A stretch of DNA of 64,000 bases, taken from assembly GCA_017795085.1 (NCBI GenBank), contig CP051246.1, positions 496,001 through 560,000 of the forward strand, read 5' to 3'. Source of the DNA: Salegentibacter sp. GTDB lineage: Bacteria; Bacteroidota; Bacteroidia; Flavobacteriales; Flavobacteriaceae. Numbering within the stretch: position 1 is the first letter of the stretch; each line of letters starts with the position of its first letter. The notes under the pieces were generated by a model that did no database searches, was not told the DNA's origin, and worked only from the letters and a program-made list of their open reading frames with translations. This document shows, piece by piece, positions 16,209 through 26,934 of the stretch. The position numbers were made by a program, and so were the translations under genes.

Positions 16209-19200
16209 ATGAAGCATTTTACTAAAAAAATCTTGTTGTTCACAGGGTGCTTAATTTTTAGCATTTCTGTACTGGCCCAAGAAAAGGAAATTACGGGACG
16301 GGTAACTGATGAAAATAACCTTCCTCTGCCAGGAGTGAATGTTGTGGTAAAGGGCACCACTAATGGGACACAGACCGATTTTGATGGAGAATATAGTCTC
16401 ACTTCAGAAGAAGGGGGGACACTTGTCTTTTCCTTTATAGGGATGGAAGAAACAGAAATTTTAATCCAAGAAAGTAACGAATACGATGTAGTAATGCAGG
16501 AAAGTAGTTCGGATCTTGAGGAGGTTGTTGTTATAGGCTATGGAACACAACAGAAAGGAGATGTGACTGGTGCTGTATCAAGCGCTAATTTAGAGGCATT
16601 CGAAGAATCTCCAAATACCAATATTGCTCAAACTTTACAAGGAACAGTACCTGGGCTTAATGTTGGACAGGTTAATTCAGCTGGAGGCACTCCCTCAATA
16701 AGTATTAGGGGGCAAGCCTCCATTAATGGTTCTCAAGATGTCCTAATCATTTTAGATGGTATTCAGTATAATGGATCACTTTCCTCTATTAATCCAAATG
16801 ATGTTGAATCTATAGATATTCTGAAAGATGCTAGTTCTACAGCAGTCTATGGAGCCCAAGCGGCTAATGGTGTTATTTTAATTACAACAAAAAGGGGGAA
16901 CAGAAGTCAGGGGCCAAGTATAACCATTGCCTCTTCTTATACTACTCAGAATCCTTCTGAAAATCTTCGACCTGCAGGAAGGGAGGAATTTTTAGAAAAT
17001 ATGTACCGACAAAGTTATGACCAGCTCTTTTTAGCTCCTGAGTATACAACACCTAATCCAGATTTTCCAGGATTTTTCGCAGAGAATAATGGACTAAATA
17101 TTATACCCATTTATGAATCGCCAGACAATCCAGGAGAATTTAGAAATGAAGATTATGACTGGTATGAAGAGGGAACTCAGAATGGTTTTATTCAAGAAAA
17201 TCAAGTTAATGTTTCAGGAGGGTCAGACCGCGCGAGCTACTTGTTATCTTTAGGGTTAACAGAGCAGCAAGGTTTCATAAAGAATGATAATTTTTCACGT
17301 AAAGATATCCGTGTCAATGTAAATATAGATGCTACGGACTGGTGGGAAGTGGGTGTTCAAACATTTGGTTCTTTTGTGAATCAGGACGGGGCAGAGCCTT
17401 CGTTATATGACCTGTTTATTATGCCCCCTATCTTAACGCCATATGATGAAAATGGAGAGCTTATTAGAACTCCGACGGGAACAGTAAGACTTAACCCGTT
17501 TCTAAGTTCAAATATTGATAATTATGAAAGGCATGATTATTTATTTGCAAATATTTTTTCTGAGATAGATGTCCCATTTTTGAAAGGCCTATCCTATAGA
17601 ATAAATTTCGGGAATAATTATAGAATAGACAAAAATTATCAAGCTAGTGTATACGCTGCCGGTGGCACTGGGGAGGCTTATAAAAATATTGGTTTTTATA
17701 GGGATTACACATTAGATAATATCCTAAAGTATAACCGAAAGTTTGGTAAACATAATATTGAAGCAACAGCTTTATATGGTGCCATTGAGCGGAAAGGTGA
17801 AGGTACAAATGCAAATGCATCTAATTTTGATCGATTATCTCTGGGTTACAATGATCTCGGTACTGGCGGAATACCACAAATCAGCTCTAATGCCTACACA
17901 GAGAGCTTAAATTACCAAATGTTTCGATTAAATTATAAATTTGACAATCGTTACATTCTTACAGGTACTATAAGACGTGATGGATTTTCAGCTTTTGCAG
18001 AGAACGAAAAAACAGCTTACTTTCCTTCAGGGGCACTAGGTTGGATAATTTCTAATGAATCTTTTTTAGAGCAATCTAATTATATAAACAATCTTAAGCT
18101 ACGTGTATCTTATGGGATTAGCGGTAATCAAACTGGTCGATACTCTTCACTTGCACGCCTTTTAACGCGGCCAGCCTACGTTTTTGGTGATGGTGCATCT
18201 CCTGCATTTGGTCAGGAACTTACTTCACTCGCAAACCCAAACCTAAGATGGGAACGAACGAAGGGTTTGAATGTGGGTCTCGATTTTGGTCTTTTCTCAA
18301 GTAGATTGACCGGATCTGTTGATGTTTATAAAAATACTACAGATGATTTATTATATTCAGTGCGCGTTCCATATCTAACTGGATTCAATAGCATCCAAAC
18401 AAATGTGGGAAGTATTGAAAATAGAGGTGTCGAGGTGTCATTGACAGGGGATATAGTGAGGACGGAAGATTTTACTTGGAGAGCTACCGCTAATTTCTCT
18501 CGAAATCGAAATGAAATTATAACATTAAACGGAGAAGATGCCGATGGAGATGGTGTTGAAGACGATCTTATTCAGAGTGGTCTTTTCATAGGTAAGCCTA
18601 TAAATACAATTTATAATTATGATACAAACGGTATTTATCAGATTGGAGAAGAAAATATTTTGGAGGGTTATATGCCTGGCCAATACCGCGTTGTTGACCA
18701 GAATGGGGATGGTGAAATCCAACAGGCTGATGATCGTGTTTTTATAGGAAGCGATGATCCTAATTTCCGAGCATCTTTACTTAATACTTTTACTTATAAG
18801 AATTTATCACTTAATGTTTTCTTAAACTCTATTCAAGGTGGGAATGGTTATTATATAGGCCAGAATGATAATGCTATTTATAGAGACGCCAATTCACTTA
18901 GAAATAACATCGTTAGCGGTATTGATTACTGGTCGCCGACAAATCCAGATGGACTTAATGCGTTAGCGCCAAATTCACCAGGTATTGCCGGTACTAGATA
19001 TGAAGACCGAAGCTTTGTACGTTTACAGGATATTAGTTTACGTTATAGCTTTAATCAAAATCTGATAGAAAAGCTTTCTATTTCAGATCTAAGCATATTC
19101 GTAAGTGGAAAGAATTTAATGACCTGGACTGAGTGGAAAGGATGGGATCCGGAGACCGGTCAAGGTTTAATAGCTGGAGGAAGGCCGGTTTTAAAAGGGT

Positions 19201-19229
19201 ATTCATTAGGTTTTAATTTATCATTTTAA
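16209..19229 (+). CDS. SusC-type TonB-dependent outer-membrane transporter
   Basis: This 1006-residue outer-membrane importer has a signal peptide (ending VLAQEKE), a carboxypeptidase-D-like regulatory domain (EITGRVTDENNLPLPGVNVV), the segment EEVVVIGYGTQQKGDVTGAV that opens the plug, and a plug with SISIRGQASINGSQDVLIIL and DGIQYNGSLSSINPNDVESI. The 22-strand barrel ends in GYSLGFNLSF. With the SusD protein 12 bases downstream it should import a xylan- or glucuronate-derived oligosaccharide. Expression is probably controlled by operators O3 and O4. The size is normal for glycan-type SusC proteins without an STN domain. Confidence 0.97.
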   Translation: MKHFTKKILLFTGCLIFSISVLAQEKEITGRVTDENNLPLPGVNVVVKGTTNGTQTDFDGEYSLTSEEGGTLVFSFIGMEETEILIQESNEYDVVMQESSSDLEEVVVIGYGTQQKGDVTGAVSSANLEAFEESPNTNIAQTLQGTVPGLNVGQVNSAGGTPSISIRGQASINGSQDVLIILDGIQYNGSLSSINPNDVESIDILKDASSTAVYGAQAANGVILITTKRGNRSQGPSITIASSYTTQNPSENLRPAGREEFLENMYRQSYDQLFLAPEYTTPNPDFPGFFAENNGLNIIPIYESPDNPGEFRNEDYDWYEEGTQNGFIQENQVNVSGGSDRASYLLSLGLTEQQGFIKNDNFSRKDIRVNVNIDATDWWEVGVQTFGSFVNQDGAEPSLYDLFIMPPILTPYDENGELIRTPTGTVRLNPFLSSNIDNYERHDYLFANIFSEIDVPFLKGLSYRINFGNNYRIDKNYQASVYAAGGTGEAYKNIGFYRDYTLDNILKYNRKFGKHNIEATALYGAIERKGEGTNANASNFDRLSLGYNDLGTGGIPQISSNAYTESLNYQMFRLNYKFDNRYILTGTIRRDGFSAFAENEKTAYFPSGALGWIISNESFLEQSNYINNLKLRVSYGISGNQTGRYSSLARLLTRPAYVFGDGASPAFGQELTSLANPNLRWERTKGLNVGLDFGLFSSRLTGSVDVYKNTTDDLLYSVRVPYLTGFNSIQTNVGSIENRGVEVSLTGDIVRTEDFTWRATANFSRNRNEIITLNGEDADGDGVEDDLIQSGLFIGKPINTIYNYDTNGIYQIGEENILEGYMPGQYRVVDQNGDGEIQQADDRVFIGSDDPNFRASLLNTFTYKNLSLNVFLNSIQGGNGYYIGQNDNAIYRDANSLRNNIVSGIDYWSPTNPDGLNALAPNSPGIAGTRYEDRSFVRLQDISLRYSFNQNLIEKLSISDLSIFVSGKNLMTWTEWKGWDPETGQGLIAGGRPVLKGYSLGFNLSF

Positions 19230-19241
19230 AAAAAAATAACA

Positions 19242-20891
19242 ATGAAAAATTCAATTATATTAATAGTTTTAATCTTCCTGTTTAGTTCTTGCGAAAAAGA
19301 TTTCCTGGATGAAAAGCCTGAAGATTTCCTTAGTTCAGCAAATGCATATGTTACATATGATGACTTTTCAGCATCGGTAAATAATCTTTATTTTTTGGTA
19401 CGACGGCAATATTACAGTCGGGATGAGGAAAGACCGTTTGATTTTCTGTATGGTACAGATATCGTTTATGACGGTGAACCAAGAAATAGTGACAGACATA
19501 GTTTTATGGAAAACGCGTATAATCCTGCCAGTGATATCCCAACAGTACACTGGAATTTACTCTATAAAACAATTTCTGAAGCTAATGCAATTATAGATCG
19601 TTCTGAAAACTCTCAAATGACCGAAAGCGAAAAACTGGAAATCTTGGCTCAGGCCCGTTTTTTTAGAGGGTTTTCATATCGTGTCCTTGCTTATATGTAT
19701 GGTGGTGTACCCCTTGTGACATCAGAAGTGACAGAACCCAAAATTGATTTTGTAAGAGCTTCCAAAGAAGAAGTTTTAAATCAAGCTGTTTCTGATTTAG
19801 AATATGCAGCTCAAAACCTTCCCGGTATCGATGAAACAACCGATGGTCGCGTCAATGCATTATCCGCAAATCACTTTTTGGCTGAGATTTACTTAGCATT
19901 AGGTCAGAATACTGATGCAATAGCAGCTTTAGATGTCGTAATTAATGATCCCGCTACAGAATTGATGCGGGAACGCTTTGGAACACGTGCTAATGAGACA
20001 CCTGGTGATGTTTATTGGGATTTGTTTAGAAGGGGCAATCAAAACCGATCTACCGGAAATACTGAAGCCATCTGGGTAATCCAATTTGAACTCGATACTC
20101 AGGGAGGTGGCCTGCAATCAGGAGATCGGGGTGGTTCATATATGCTTGAAAGGCACCACGCTCCATTAAACAGGTTGGGAGCTTTTAGTTCGTGGCCAGT
20201 AAGTGATTATACTGGTGGTCGTGGTATTGGCTGGATGATATCTTCAGAGTTTTTTAGCAATACGGTATGGGGAGGAGATGCCAGTGATCCTGATTTTGTT
20301 AATGATATTAGAAATGCAAATCACAATTTTGTAAGAGAATATAACTCAGAAAATACAGTAGCCCTAGCGCCAGGAGAAACTTATTCTACGGAGGATTCTC
20401 CTACTATTAGGGAGTTTTACGCTTACCAGTCTAAAGTAACTACACCATATAACCATCCGGATGGTTTATTTAGAAATGAAAATTTCGGTTTAACTAGTTC
20501 TGCAGGAGGAACCTATACAGATCAATATATGTTGCGGTTAGCAGAATCTTATTTACTAAGAGCTGAAGCACATTTATCGAATAATGATCCGCAAATGGCA
20601 GCCGCGGATATTAATGTAATCCGACAAAGAGCAAATGCATCCTTGGCTACGGCTTCAGAAATGGATATCGACTATATTTTAGATGAACGTGTAAGGGAAT
20701 TGGGTGTTGAAGAGAAAAGAAGACTTACACTTATGCGCCTTGGTTTACTTTACGACCGGGTATCCAGATTGAACCCTTATTACGTTGAACAGGGGCTACA
20801 ACCACATTTTAATCTTTGGCCAATACCTGCAGACGAAATTGAAGGTAACCGAGGTGCGGAATTGGAGCAAAATCCTGGATATCCGAATTAA
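19242..20891 (+). CDS. SusD/RagB family surface glycan-binding lipoprotein
   Basis: This is the 549-residue lid protein of the preceding SusC. The lipoprotein signal is IILIVLIFLFSSC (Cys about residue 14), followed by EKDFLDEKPED, a typical SusD start. TPR-like motifs (EILAQARFFRGFSYRVLAYMYGGVPLV) and the C-terminal pattern YILDERVRELGVEEKRRLTLMR and NPGYPN are visible. It is followed by a hairpin at 21032-21060, which probably ends the two-gene transcript. Confidence 0.96.
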   Translation: MKNSIILIVLIFLFSSCEKDFLDEKPEDFLSSANAYVTYDDFSASVNNLYFLVRRQYYSRDEERPFDFLYGTDIVYDGEPRNSDRHSFMENAYNPASDIPTVHWNLLYKTISEANAIIDRSENSQMTESEKLEILAQARFFRGFSYRVLAYMYGGVPLVTSEVTEPKIDFVRASKEEVLNQAVSDLEYAAQNLPGIDETTDGRVNALSANHFLAEIYLALGQNTDAIAALDVVINDPATELMRERFGTRANETPGDVYWDLFRRGNQNRSTGNTEAIWVIQFELDTQGGGLQSGDRGGSYMLERHHAPLNRLGAFSSWPVSDYTGGRGIGWMISSEFFSNTVWGGDASDPDFVNDIRNANHNFVREYNSENTVALAPGETYSTEDSPTIREFYAYQSKVTTPYNHPDGLFRNENFGLTSSAGGTYTDQYMLRLAESYLLRAEAHLSNNDPQMAAADINVIRQRANASLATASEMDIDYILDERVRELGVEEKRRLTLMRLGLLYDRVSRLNPYYVEQGLQPHFNLWPIPADEIEGNRGAELEQNPGYPN

Positions 20892-21031
20892 TCTTATATT
20901 ACAGGGATTATCTAAGAAGATAGCAACCCCTCGTAATCAATTGAAGCTAGACATTTTTTAATAAATTATTTATTATCAATATTGAAAACCCTTTTCTAAA
21001 AAACTACGGGGTTTAAATTGAATTTGTTAGT

Positions 21032-21060
21032 AAGCGCGATTCTATTTAAGAATTGCGCTT
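21032..21060 (+). terminator. Hairpin after susD
   Basis: AAGCGCGATTCT (21032-21043) pairs with AGAATTGCGCTT (21049-21060) with one mismatch and a five-base loop. No long T run follows, so it may be a terminator or an mRNA-stabilising 3' structure. The 320 bases between susD and the GH115 gene otherwise show only AT-rich leader sequence. Confidence 0.6.
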
Positions 21061-21211
21061 ATTTATAGAAAGTAATCCAAAAAATAAATCTCTATTCCAG
21101 TAAAAACTGTATAGAAAAGGTAAAACTAGCCACATGTCAATAATTTAAGATTTTTATAAGATCTGAATAATTTTTATGAGGGTTTTTTAAACAAAAACTA
21201 TAGGAGAATTA

Positions 21212-24200
21212 ATGAAAAAAGAGAAATTCAAAAAAAAGGATAGATCGAAGTATTCATGGCTTTTTTTTCTGATATCTGTTTTAGGTCTTCAATCTGTATA
21301 TGCCCAATTTACAATAGCTAATGAGGATCAGGTTGTATCCATCGTCTATGATATTGAGAACTCGGCATTGGATTCAATTGCTGCGCACCTTTTAGCCGAG
21401 GATATAGAGGCTGTAACAAAAAAACGACCAGAGGTTTTTACCAGTCTGGACAGTTTGGAAGGAAATGTAATTGTAATTGGCGATGTTTCCTCCAAATTAA
21501 TCAGTGGTTATATTGATACTTCTAGACTTTCCGGCCAGTGGGAGATGTATGGACGTATGTTTGTAGATTCCCCAGATAAAGGAATTAACCAGGCCATGTT
21601 TATCGTAGGAAGTGACCCTCGGGGAACCGCTTATGGGGTCTTTGACCTATCAGAGCAGATCGGTGTGTCACCCTGGTATTGGTGGGCAGATGCACCAATT
21701 ACACAAAGTGGTGGGGTGTCGGTAAAGGTTGAGAATTCCTTTTCCAGCGCTCCTACAGTCAAATACCGGGGTGTTTTTATCAATGACGAAGGTTGGGGGC
21801 TTGAACCCTGGGCATCCAAAACATTTGAACCGGAAGTGGGTAATCTGGGACCAAAAACCTACGCTAAAATCTTTGAGCTGTTGCTGCGTCTGAAAGGTAA
21901 CGCTATTTGGCCGGGGATGCATCCTAATACGCGCCCATTTTTTACAGTACCTGGCAATCGAGAAATGGCCGACAAATGGGAAATCGTGGTGGGGACTTCC
22001 CATGCAGAGCCTATGCTCCGAAACAATGTAGGGGAATGGGACCACCAGACAATGGGAAGCTTTAATTATCAAACCAATGCCTCTTCAGTTCACAGATATT
22101 GGGAGGAACGGGTGAAGGAGAGCAAAGGAGTGGATGCGATTTACACTTTAGGTATGCGTGGTGTTCACGATAGTGGCATGCAAGGTTTTGGCTCCATGGA
22201 TAAAAAAGTAAATGGACTTGAAAAGATAATTTCTGATCAGCAGGAGTTGCTTAGCAAATATATTAATGAAGATGTTTCCGAAGTTCCCCAATCCTTTACT
22301 CCCTATAAGGAGGTGCTAAAGATTTATGAAAGCGGGATGGAAATACCTGAAGATATTACCATTATATGGCCCGATGATAATCACGGCCACATCAAGCGTT
22401 TCTCTAGCCCGGCCGAGCAACAACGCTCTGGTGGTACTGGAATTTATTATCACTTATCCTATTTGGGTGCGCCTCACCCGTATATTTGGCTTTCTCCTAT
22501 GACTCCTTCTCTTGTATGGCGGGAAATGACCCGTGCATCACAGCAAAAGATGAATGAAACCTGGATTGCGAATGTGGGCGACCTGAAACGTCGTGAATGG
22601 GGAATGGAGTTTTTTATGAATTTGGCTTGGGATATTGACTCTTGGAACCCGAAAAACATCAGGGATTATTTTATAACCGTCGCCTCACGGGATATCTCTG
22701 AAGAACATGGAAAACAGATCGCTGACATGATGTGGGAATACTATAGGCTGTCAACCGAACGAAAACCGGAATTTATGGGCTTCAATGAACCGCAATGGAA
22801 CGGTTGGCCTCCCGTTCGTGATCCTTTATATAGCTTGTGGAATTATAACGACGAAGTCGCGGATCGGATGAATAGGTATCAAAAATTAAAGACCCAGGCC
22901 CGGAAAATTATGAAAGAGATTCCTGAAAATGCCAAAGATACCTATTTTCAGTTGGTTTACTACCCCATTGCGGGAGCAACAGCTATGAACGAAAAATGGC
23001 TCTATGCCTATAAGAGCCTGGAGTATGCCCGACAAGGTCGGGCGATTGCAAACGCTATGAGTGACTCTGCATTTGCAGCATTTGAAGAAATTAAAGAGCT
23101 TACTTATCATTATAACCATGAGGTAGCGAATGGTAAGTGGGAAAATATTGTAGATTATAGTCCAAGCTATAAAAAAGGCTCAGTGGTTTTTTGGGAACCG
23201 AATACCAAACAAATCGAAGCAGATGATCTTAATGGATTGGGTGTAGCTATTGAAGGGCAATCAGAACCATTACAGCCCATTCGAGGTAGCCAACCGGATA
23301 TTATTACCCGGGAATCTATAATAAGAATGGACGCCTCCGAGGCTAAAATATCCGGGGACATGACACTGGATGCAGATTCGGAGGGGAAATTCCTAAGTTG
23401 GCCCGAAGATGGAACAAATCGTCAGATTAGTGAGCCGCACTGGGATAAAATCCCTTACAAAATTGACAGCCCTACAAAAGCGGTGTTTGAATTTAACCTT
23501 GAGGACAACCCGGGTGGGGTGCATACGCTCAATCTATCGGTAGATCATTCTAACCATGAAAGTGACTCCTGGTGGATTACCTTAAATGATAAACCGCCAT
23601 ACAGAACTAATGATTCCGTTGGGCGAATCCAACAGCTCAAGGCTAATGATTTTGTATTAAAACCTGGTTTAAATAAACTGGTAATTCACCCGGGTGAGGA
23701 TGGAGCTAAGTTATATGGAATTGAGTTTGTACAGAAGTCACAGCGATTAAACCCAAAATATACAGAAGAGAATCGGCTCCCAATATATAGTCGCTTCAAT
23801 CAGCAACATCATTTTATTGATATTTACAGCTGGGGACAGGAAACAGAAAATTGGTCTGCCAAAACCAGCGCATCCTGGATCGAGTTGAGCGATGGCGAGG
23901 GAGAGTTACAAGGAGGGCAGGATCGTATCTGGGTTACTATTAACTTTGATAAAGCGCCAAAAGATAAAGAATTAAGTGGTCATGTTGAGATTACGAATGG
24001 TGAACAACACTATAAGATAGGCGTGTCAGCAATCAATCAACATTTTGATCACAGAGAAGGTTTTGTAGAAACAAATGGGGTGATTACTATTCTGGCAAAT
24101 CAGTTCAATCAAAAAATAGCCGGAAAGATGGCTTCTTGGCAGTCGTTAGGCGGATTAGGACGTAGTGGTTCTGCCATGTTGTTGGAGCCTATGAGCGGAT

Positions 24201-24589
24201 GGTACGTCGAGGATTTGTCGGAGCTGCGCCAAAAATCGCCAGCCCTTGAATATAACCTTATTGTTACCCAGGGTGGTAAAGCCGAAATTATTATTGAAGC
24301 AGTTCCCGGTTTCCCGTTGAAACCATTGCAGAAATTGCGCTGCGCTCTAAGTATCGGAGATGGTGAACCCAAATGGGTTAATTTTGAAATGGGGAGTCAG
24401 CATTGGGATAAAAATGTTTTGGAAAGCCGGATGAATGGAAGCGTACAGATGAACATGGAACCTGGAACATACCGACTGAAGTTATGGGGTACAGATCCAT
24501 CGGTAAATATAGACCGGATTCTTATTGATTTTGGCGGATTAAAAGAATCATATAATGGTCCCAAATCAACAAAAAATTCAAAGGACTAA
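21212..24589 (+). CDS. GH115 alpha-glucuronidase (xylan 4-O-methyl/glucuronosyl side-chain removing)
   Basis: GH115 enzymes remove (4-O-methyl)-glucuronic acid from internal or terminal xylose of glucuronoxylan. This 1125-residue protein has a signal peptide (LFFLISVLGLQSVYAQ), an N-terminal alpha/beta domain (HLLAEDIEAVTKKRPEVF, GVFDLSEQIGVSPWYWWADA), and a catalytic barrel with KYRGVFINDEGWGLEPWA, GNAIWPGMHPN, YTLGMRGVHDSGM, IIWPDDNHGHIKRF and GTGIYYHLSYLGAPHPYIWL. The C-terminal beta-sandwich ends GTYRLKLWGTDPSVNIDRIL. It is full length, in contrast to the remnant at 8068-8550. Signal type suggests periplasmic or secreted location. The released uronic acid would enter the TRAP/uxuA route. 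Confidence 0.95.
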   Translation: MKKEKFKKKDRSKYSWLFFLISVLGLQSVYAQFTIANEDQVVSIVYDIENSALDSIAAHLLAEDIEAVTKKRPEVFTSLDSLEGNVIVIGDVSSKLISGYIDTSRLSGQWEMYGRMFVDSPDKGINQAMFIVGSDPRGTAYGVFDLSEQIGVSPWYWWADAPITQSGGVSVKVENSFSSAPTVKYRGVFINDEGWGLEPWASKTFEPEVGNLGPKTYAKIFELLLRLKGNAIWPGMHPNTRPFFTVPGNREMADKWEIVVGTSHAEPMLRNNVGEWDHQTMGSFNYQTNASSVHRYWEERVKESKGVDAIYTLGMRGVHDSGMQGFGSMDKKVNGLEKIISDQQELLSKYINEDVSEVPQSFTPYKEVLKIYESGMEIPEDITIIWPDDNHGHIKRFSSPAEQQRSGGTGIYYHLSYLGAPHPYIWLSPMTPSLVWREMTRASQQKMNETWIANVGDLKRREWGMEFFMNLAWDIDSWNPKNIRDYFITVASRDISEEHGKQIADMMWEYYRLSTERKPEFMGFNEPQWNGWPPVRDPLYSLWNYNDEVADRMNRYQKLKTQARKIMKEIPENAKDTYFQLVYYPIAGATAMNEKWLYAYKSLEYARQGRAIANAMSDSAFAAFEEIKELTYHYNHEVANGKWENIVDYSPSYKKGSVVFWEPNTKQIEADDLNGLGVAIEGQSEPLQPIRGSQPDIITRESIIRMDASEAKISGDMTLDADSEGKFLSWPEDGTNRQISEPHWDKIPYKIDSPTKAVFEFNLEDNPGGVHTLNLSVDHSNHESDSWWITLNDKPPYRTNDSVGRIQQLKANDFVLKPGLNKLVIHPGEDGAKLYGIEFVQKSQRLNPKYTEENRLPIYSRFNQQHHFIDIYSWGQETENWSAKTSASWIELSDGEGELQGGQDRIWVTINFDKAPKDKELSGHVEITNGEQHYKIGVSAINQHFDHREGFVETNGVITILANQFNQKIAGKMASWQSLGGLGRSGSAMLLEPMSGWYVEDLSELRQKSPALEYNLIVTQGGKAEIIIEAVPGFPLKPLQKLRCALSIGDGEPKWVNFEMGSQHWDKNVLESRMNGSVQMNMEPGTYRLKLWGTDPSVNIDRILIDFGGLKESYNGPKSTKNSKD

Positions 24590-24753
24590 GAGATTATAAT
24601 TCTGCAAATAGTTCATCGTGCTGAACATCGATAACAGTGTGTTTTGACCTATTTGCATATTTCTTCAGGCGTGTCTGTTACGGCATTCAGGCCTGCATTT
24701 GTCTAATAACAAGAGATAATACAGTAATAAAATATCTAAACCTTCAGAAACAA

Positions 24754-26226
24754 ATGAAAGAAATCACCAAACTTTTCCTTCCCATGCTCATGGCTCTTTT
24801 CAATTTAATCAGTTGTGGAACTCCCGTTGATCGAAAATCAGTTGATCCAGAGACGGACCGCTACAATGCTATTTATTCAGGAAGCCCATGGATAGATGAT
24901 AGGGGAATAGAAGTCAGCGCTCATGGCGCCGGTGTAATCAAAGAAAATGGGAGATATTATCTTTTTGGAGAGAAAAAATCCGATACAAGCAATGCTTTTA
25001 CGGGTTTTAACTCCTATTCCTCCACTGATCTATTTAACTGGAAATTCGAAGGAGTAGCTCTGAAGGTTCAGGATTCCGGAAGATTAGGACCGGATCGAGT
25101 GGGAGAAAGAGTCAAAGTAATGAAAAGCCCTGCCACAGGAGAGTACGTGATGTTTATGCACACAGATGACATGGGTTATTACGATCCTGCTGTGGGTTAT
25201 GCTACTTCAGACAGCATAACCGGTCCTTATGAATTTCAGGGTCCCTTACTATTCAATGGAAAACCTATTCGGAAATGGGATATGGGGACCTTTCAAGACA
25301 GCGACGGAACAGGATATGTTGTAATGCATGGAGGTGATATTTACAAGCTCAATGAAGATTTTAAAAGTATTTCGAAGCAAATACTAAAGGATATGTGTAG
25401 TGGTTGTGAATCTCCTGCGATATTTAAAAAGGATGGTATTTACTTCTTCCTGGGTTCACATCTCACCAGTTGGGAAAGAAACGACAATTCATACTACACG
25501 GCTACTTCTTTAGAAGGCCCGTGGGAAGAACAGGGAAACTTTGCTCCTGAAGCAACGCTAACCTGGAACTCTCAGACTACATTCGTACTTCCTATTGAAG
25601 GCAAAAGAGACACTACCTACGTGTTTATGGGAGATCGATGGGCATATCCCCGACAACATTCAGCGGCTACTTATGTATGGCAACCTTTAACTGCTTCCGG
25701 CGCTTCTTTATCAATCCCGGAGTTTTTGGAAGCCTGGAAAGTAAACACGACAACAGGGGTGGCGTCGGAAATAGAAATAGAAGGTGAAGTTATTGAAAAT
25801 ACTGATAGGAGAATTACTTATAGCGGAGAGTGGGAGCATTCAGACAAAGAAAATGCTCAAACTTCCGAAAGCAGGTCCGATGTACCAGGTGCAAGTTTCT
25901 CGGTTAGCTTTGTGGGCTCGCAAATAGGGTTATTTGGAATTTCCCGTCCAGATAGTGGCTACGCCGAAATCATTATAGAAAATGATGATGGAAAAGTTGT
26001 TTTATCTTCTGTTATTGATATGTACAGTAAATATCCTCATTCTTCTTTAAAGTATATAAGTCCAAAACTTGAGAAAAATAATTATGTATTGACTTTTTCT
26101 GTTATTGGAGCACATGGAAATTGGACTGACAAGGCGGGAACTATTTTTGGCAGTAATGGAGATTTTGTATCTGTTAACAAAGTAGTGGTCAGGCAAGACG
26201 ATCCTGATGCTCTTGAGGATAATTAG
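24754..26226 (+). CDS. GH43-like glycoside hydrolase lipoprotein
   Basis: From the ATG at 24754 the protein has 490 residues and a lipobox FNLISC. An in-frame extension back to 24637 would put 39 odd residues before this signal and is rejected. The five-bladed propeller region shows VSAHGAGVIKENGRYYLFGE, VMKSPATGEYVMFMHTDD, WDMGTFQDSDGTGYVVMHGG and CSGCESPAIFKKDGIYFFLG, where the Glu is a candidate general acid. The C-terminal 120 residues (WEHSDKENAQ..., FSVSFVGSQIGLFGI) look like a carbohydrate-binding-type beta-sandwich. The pattern resembles galactan-type GH43 more than beta-xylosidases; the substrate is uncertain. Confidence 0.8.
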   Translation: MKEITKLFLPMLMALFNLISCGTPVDRKSVDPETDRYNAIYSGSPWIDDRGIEVSAHGAGVIKENGRYYLFGEKKSDTSNAFTGFNSYSSTDLFNWKFEGVALKVQDSGRLGPDRVGERVKVMKSPATGEYVMFMHTDDMGYYDPAVGYATSDSITGPYEFQGPLLFNGKPIRKWDMGTFQDSDGTGYVVMHGGDIYKLNEDFKSISKQILKDMCSGCESPAIFKKDGIYFFLGSHLTSWERNDNSYYTATSLEGPWEEQGNFAPEATLTWNSQTTFVLPIEGKRDTTYVFMGDRWAYPRQHSAATYVWQPLTASGASLSIPEFLEAWKVNTTTGVASEIEIEGEVIENTDRRITYSGEWEHSDKENAQTSESRSDVPGASFSVSFVGSQIGLFGISRPDSGYAEIIIENDDGKVVLSSVIDMYSKYPHSSLKYISPKLEKNNYVLTFSVIGAHGNWTDKAGTIFGSNGDFVSVNKVVVRQDDPDALEDN

Positions 26227-26267
26227 CTTATGAATTTAAAAGCATTAACTAATATGTGAAAATAGAT

Positions 26268-26934
26268 TTTTAAGAAGGCGATTAAAAAATTAAAGTTCCA
26301 AAACTATTTTCTTGTATTGCTTTTTGCCGGTCTAGTTTTTGTTAGTTAAAATAAGACCCTTTAGTTATTACCTTTGATTTTTCAAAGGTAAGTCCATTTA
26401 GTAGCCATCCAAAAAGAGATGCCTGGGCAGATTTCAGTTTTAAACAAGTTTACTAGTTATTTGCCAATAATCTTATATGAAGGCGCATATCCGAAAACTT
26501 ACATTATGCAGAAGATTGGTGTATTGCATACTTTCGAACGGAAATGAACTTTTTTTCAAAAAATCTTGTAGATTGGGAAGATGAAGGAACTTATATTTTT
26601 TATAGAAAGGGGAAATACTATTTTACTTGGTCACATCATGATACCCGAGACCCAAATTATAGAGTAAGATCATGGTTTTTTGAATTCTCCTTTAGGAGAA
26701 TTAACAGTACCGGTGGATAATGTGGTATTCGCCAGAAAAGATAATGAAGGAATTTATGCGACAGGACATCATGCAGTCATACAGATTACTGGAACTGAAG
26801 ATTGGTATATTGTTTATCATCGTTTTAGTTATCCAAATGGGATTAAAATGGGAAGGGACGCTGGGTATCATCGCGAAGTTTGCATTGATAAATTAGAGTT
26901 TAATGAGGATGGAATTATTAAGAGGGTTGTTCCT
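26268..26934 (+). pseudogene. Degraded GH43 (arabinofuranosidase/xylosidase-like) gene
   Basis: Scattered frames spell a decayed GH43. There is a signal-like segment at about 26270-26345 (FLVLLFAGLVFVS then a stop), then FFSKNLVDWEDEGTYIF and RKGKYYFTWSHHDTRDPNYR, then after a shift NSPLGELTVPVDNVVF, YATGHHAVIQITGTEDWYIV, YHRFSYPNG and HREVCIDKLEFNEDG. GHHxVIQ and HREVCIDK are typical of GH43 enzymes acting on arabinan or arabinoxylan. Multiple frameshifts and the missing N-terminal blades make it inactive. The 3' end runs directly into transposase sequence near 26935. Confidence 0.72.

Noticed and set aside
24637..24753. Upstream extension of the GH43 lipoprotein by 39 residues
   Set aside because: The extension is Cys/aromatic-rich and would bury a clear lipoprotein signal that begins at 24754.
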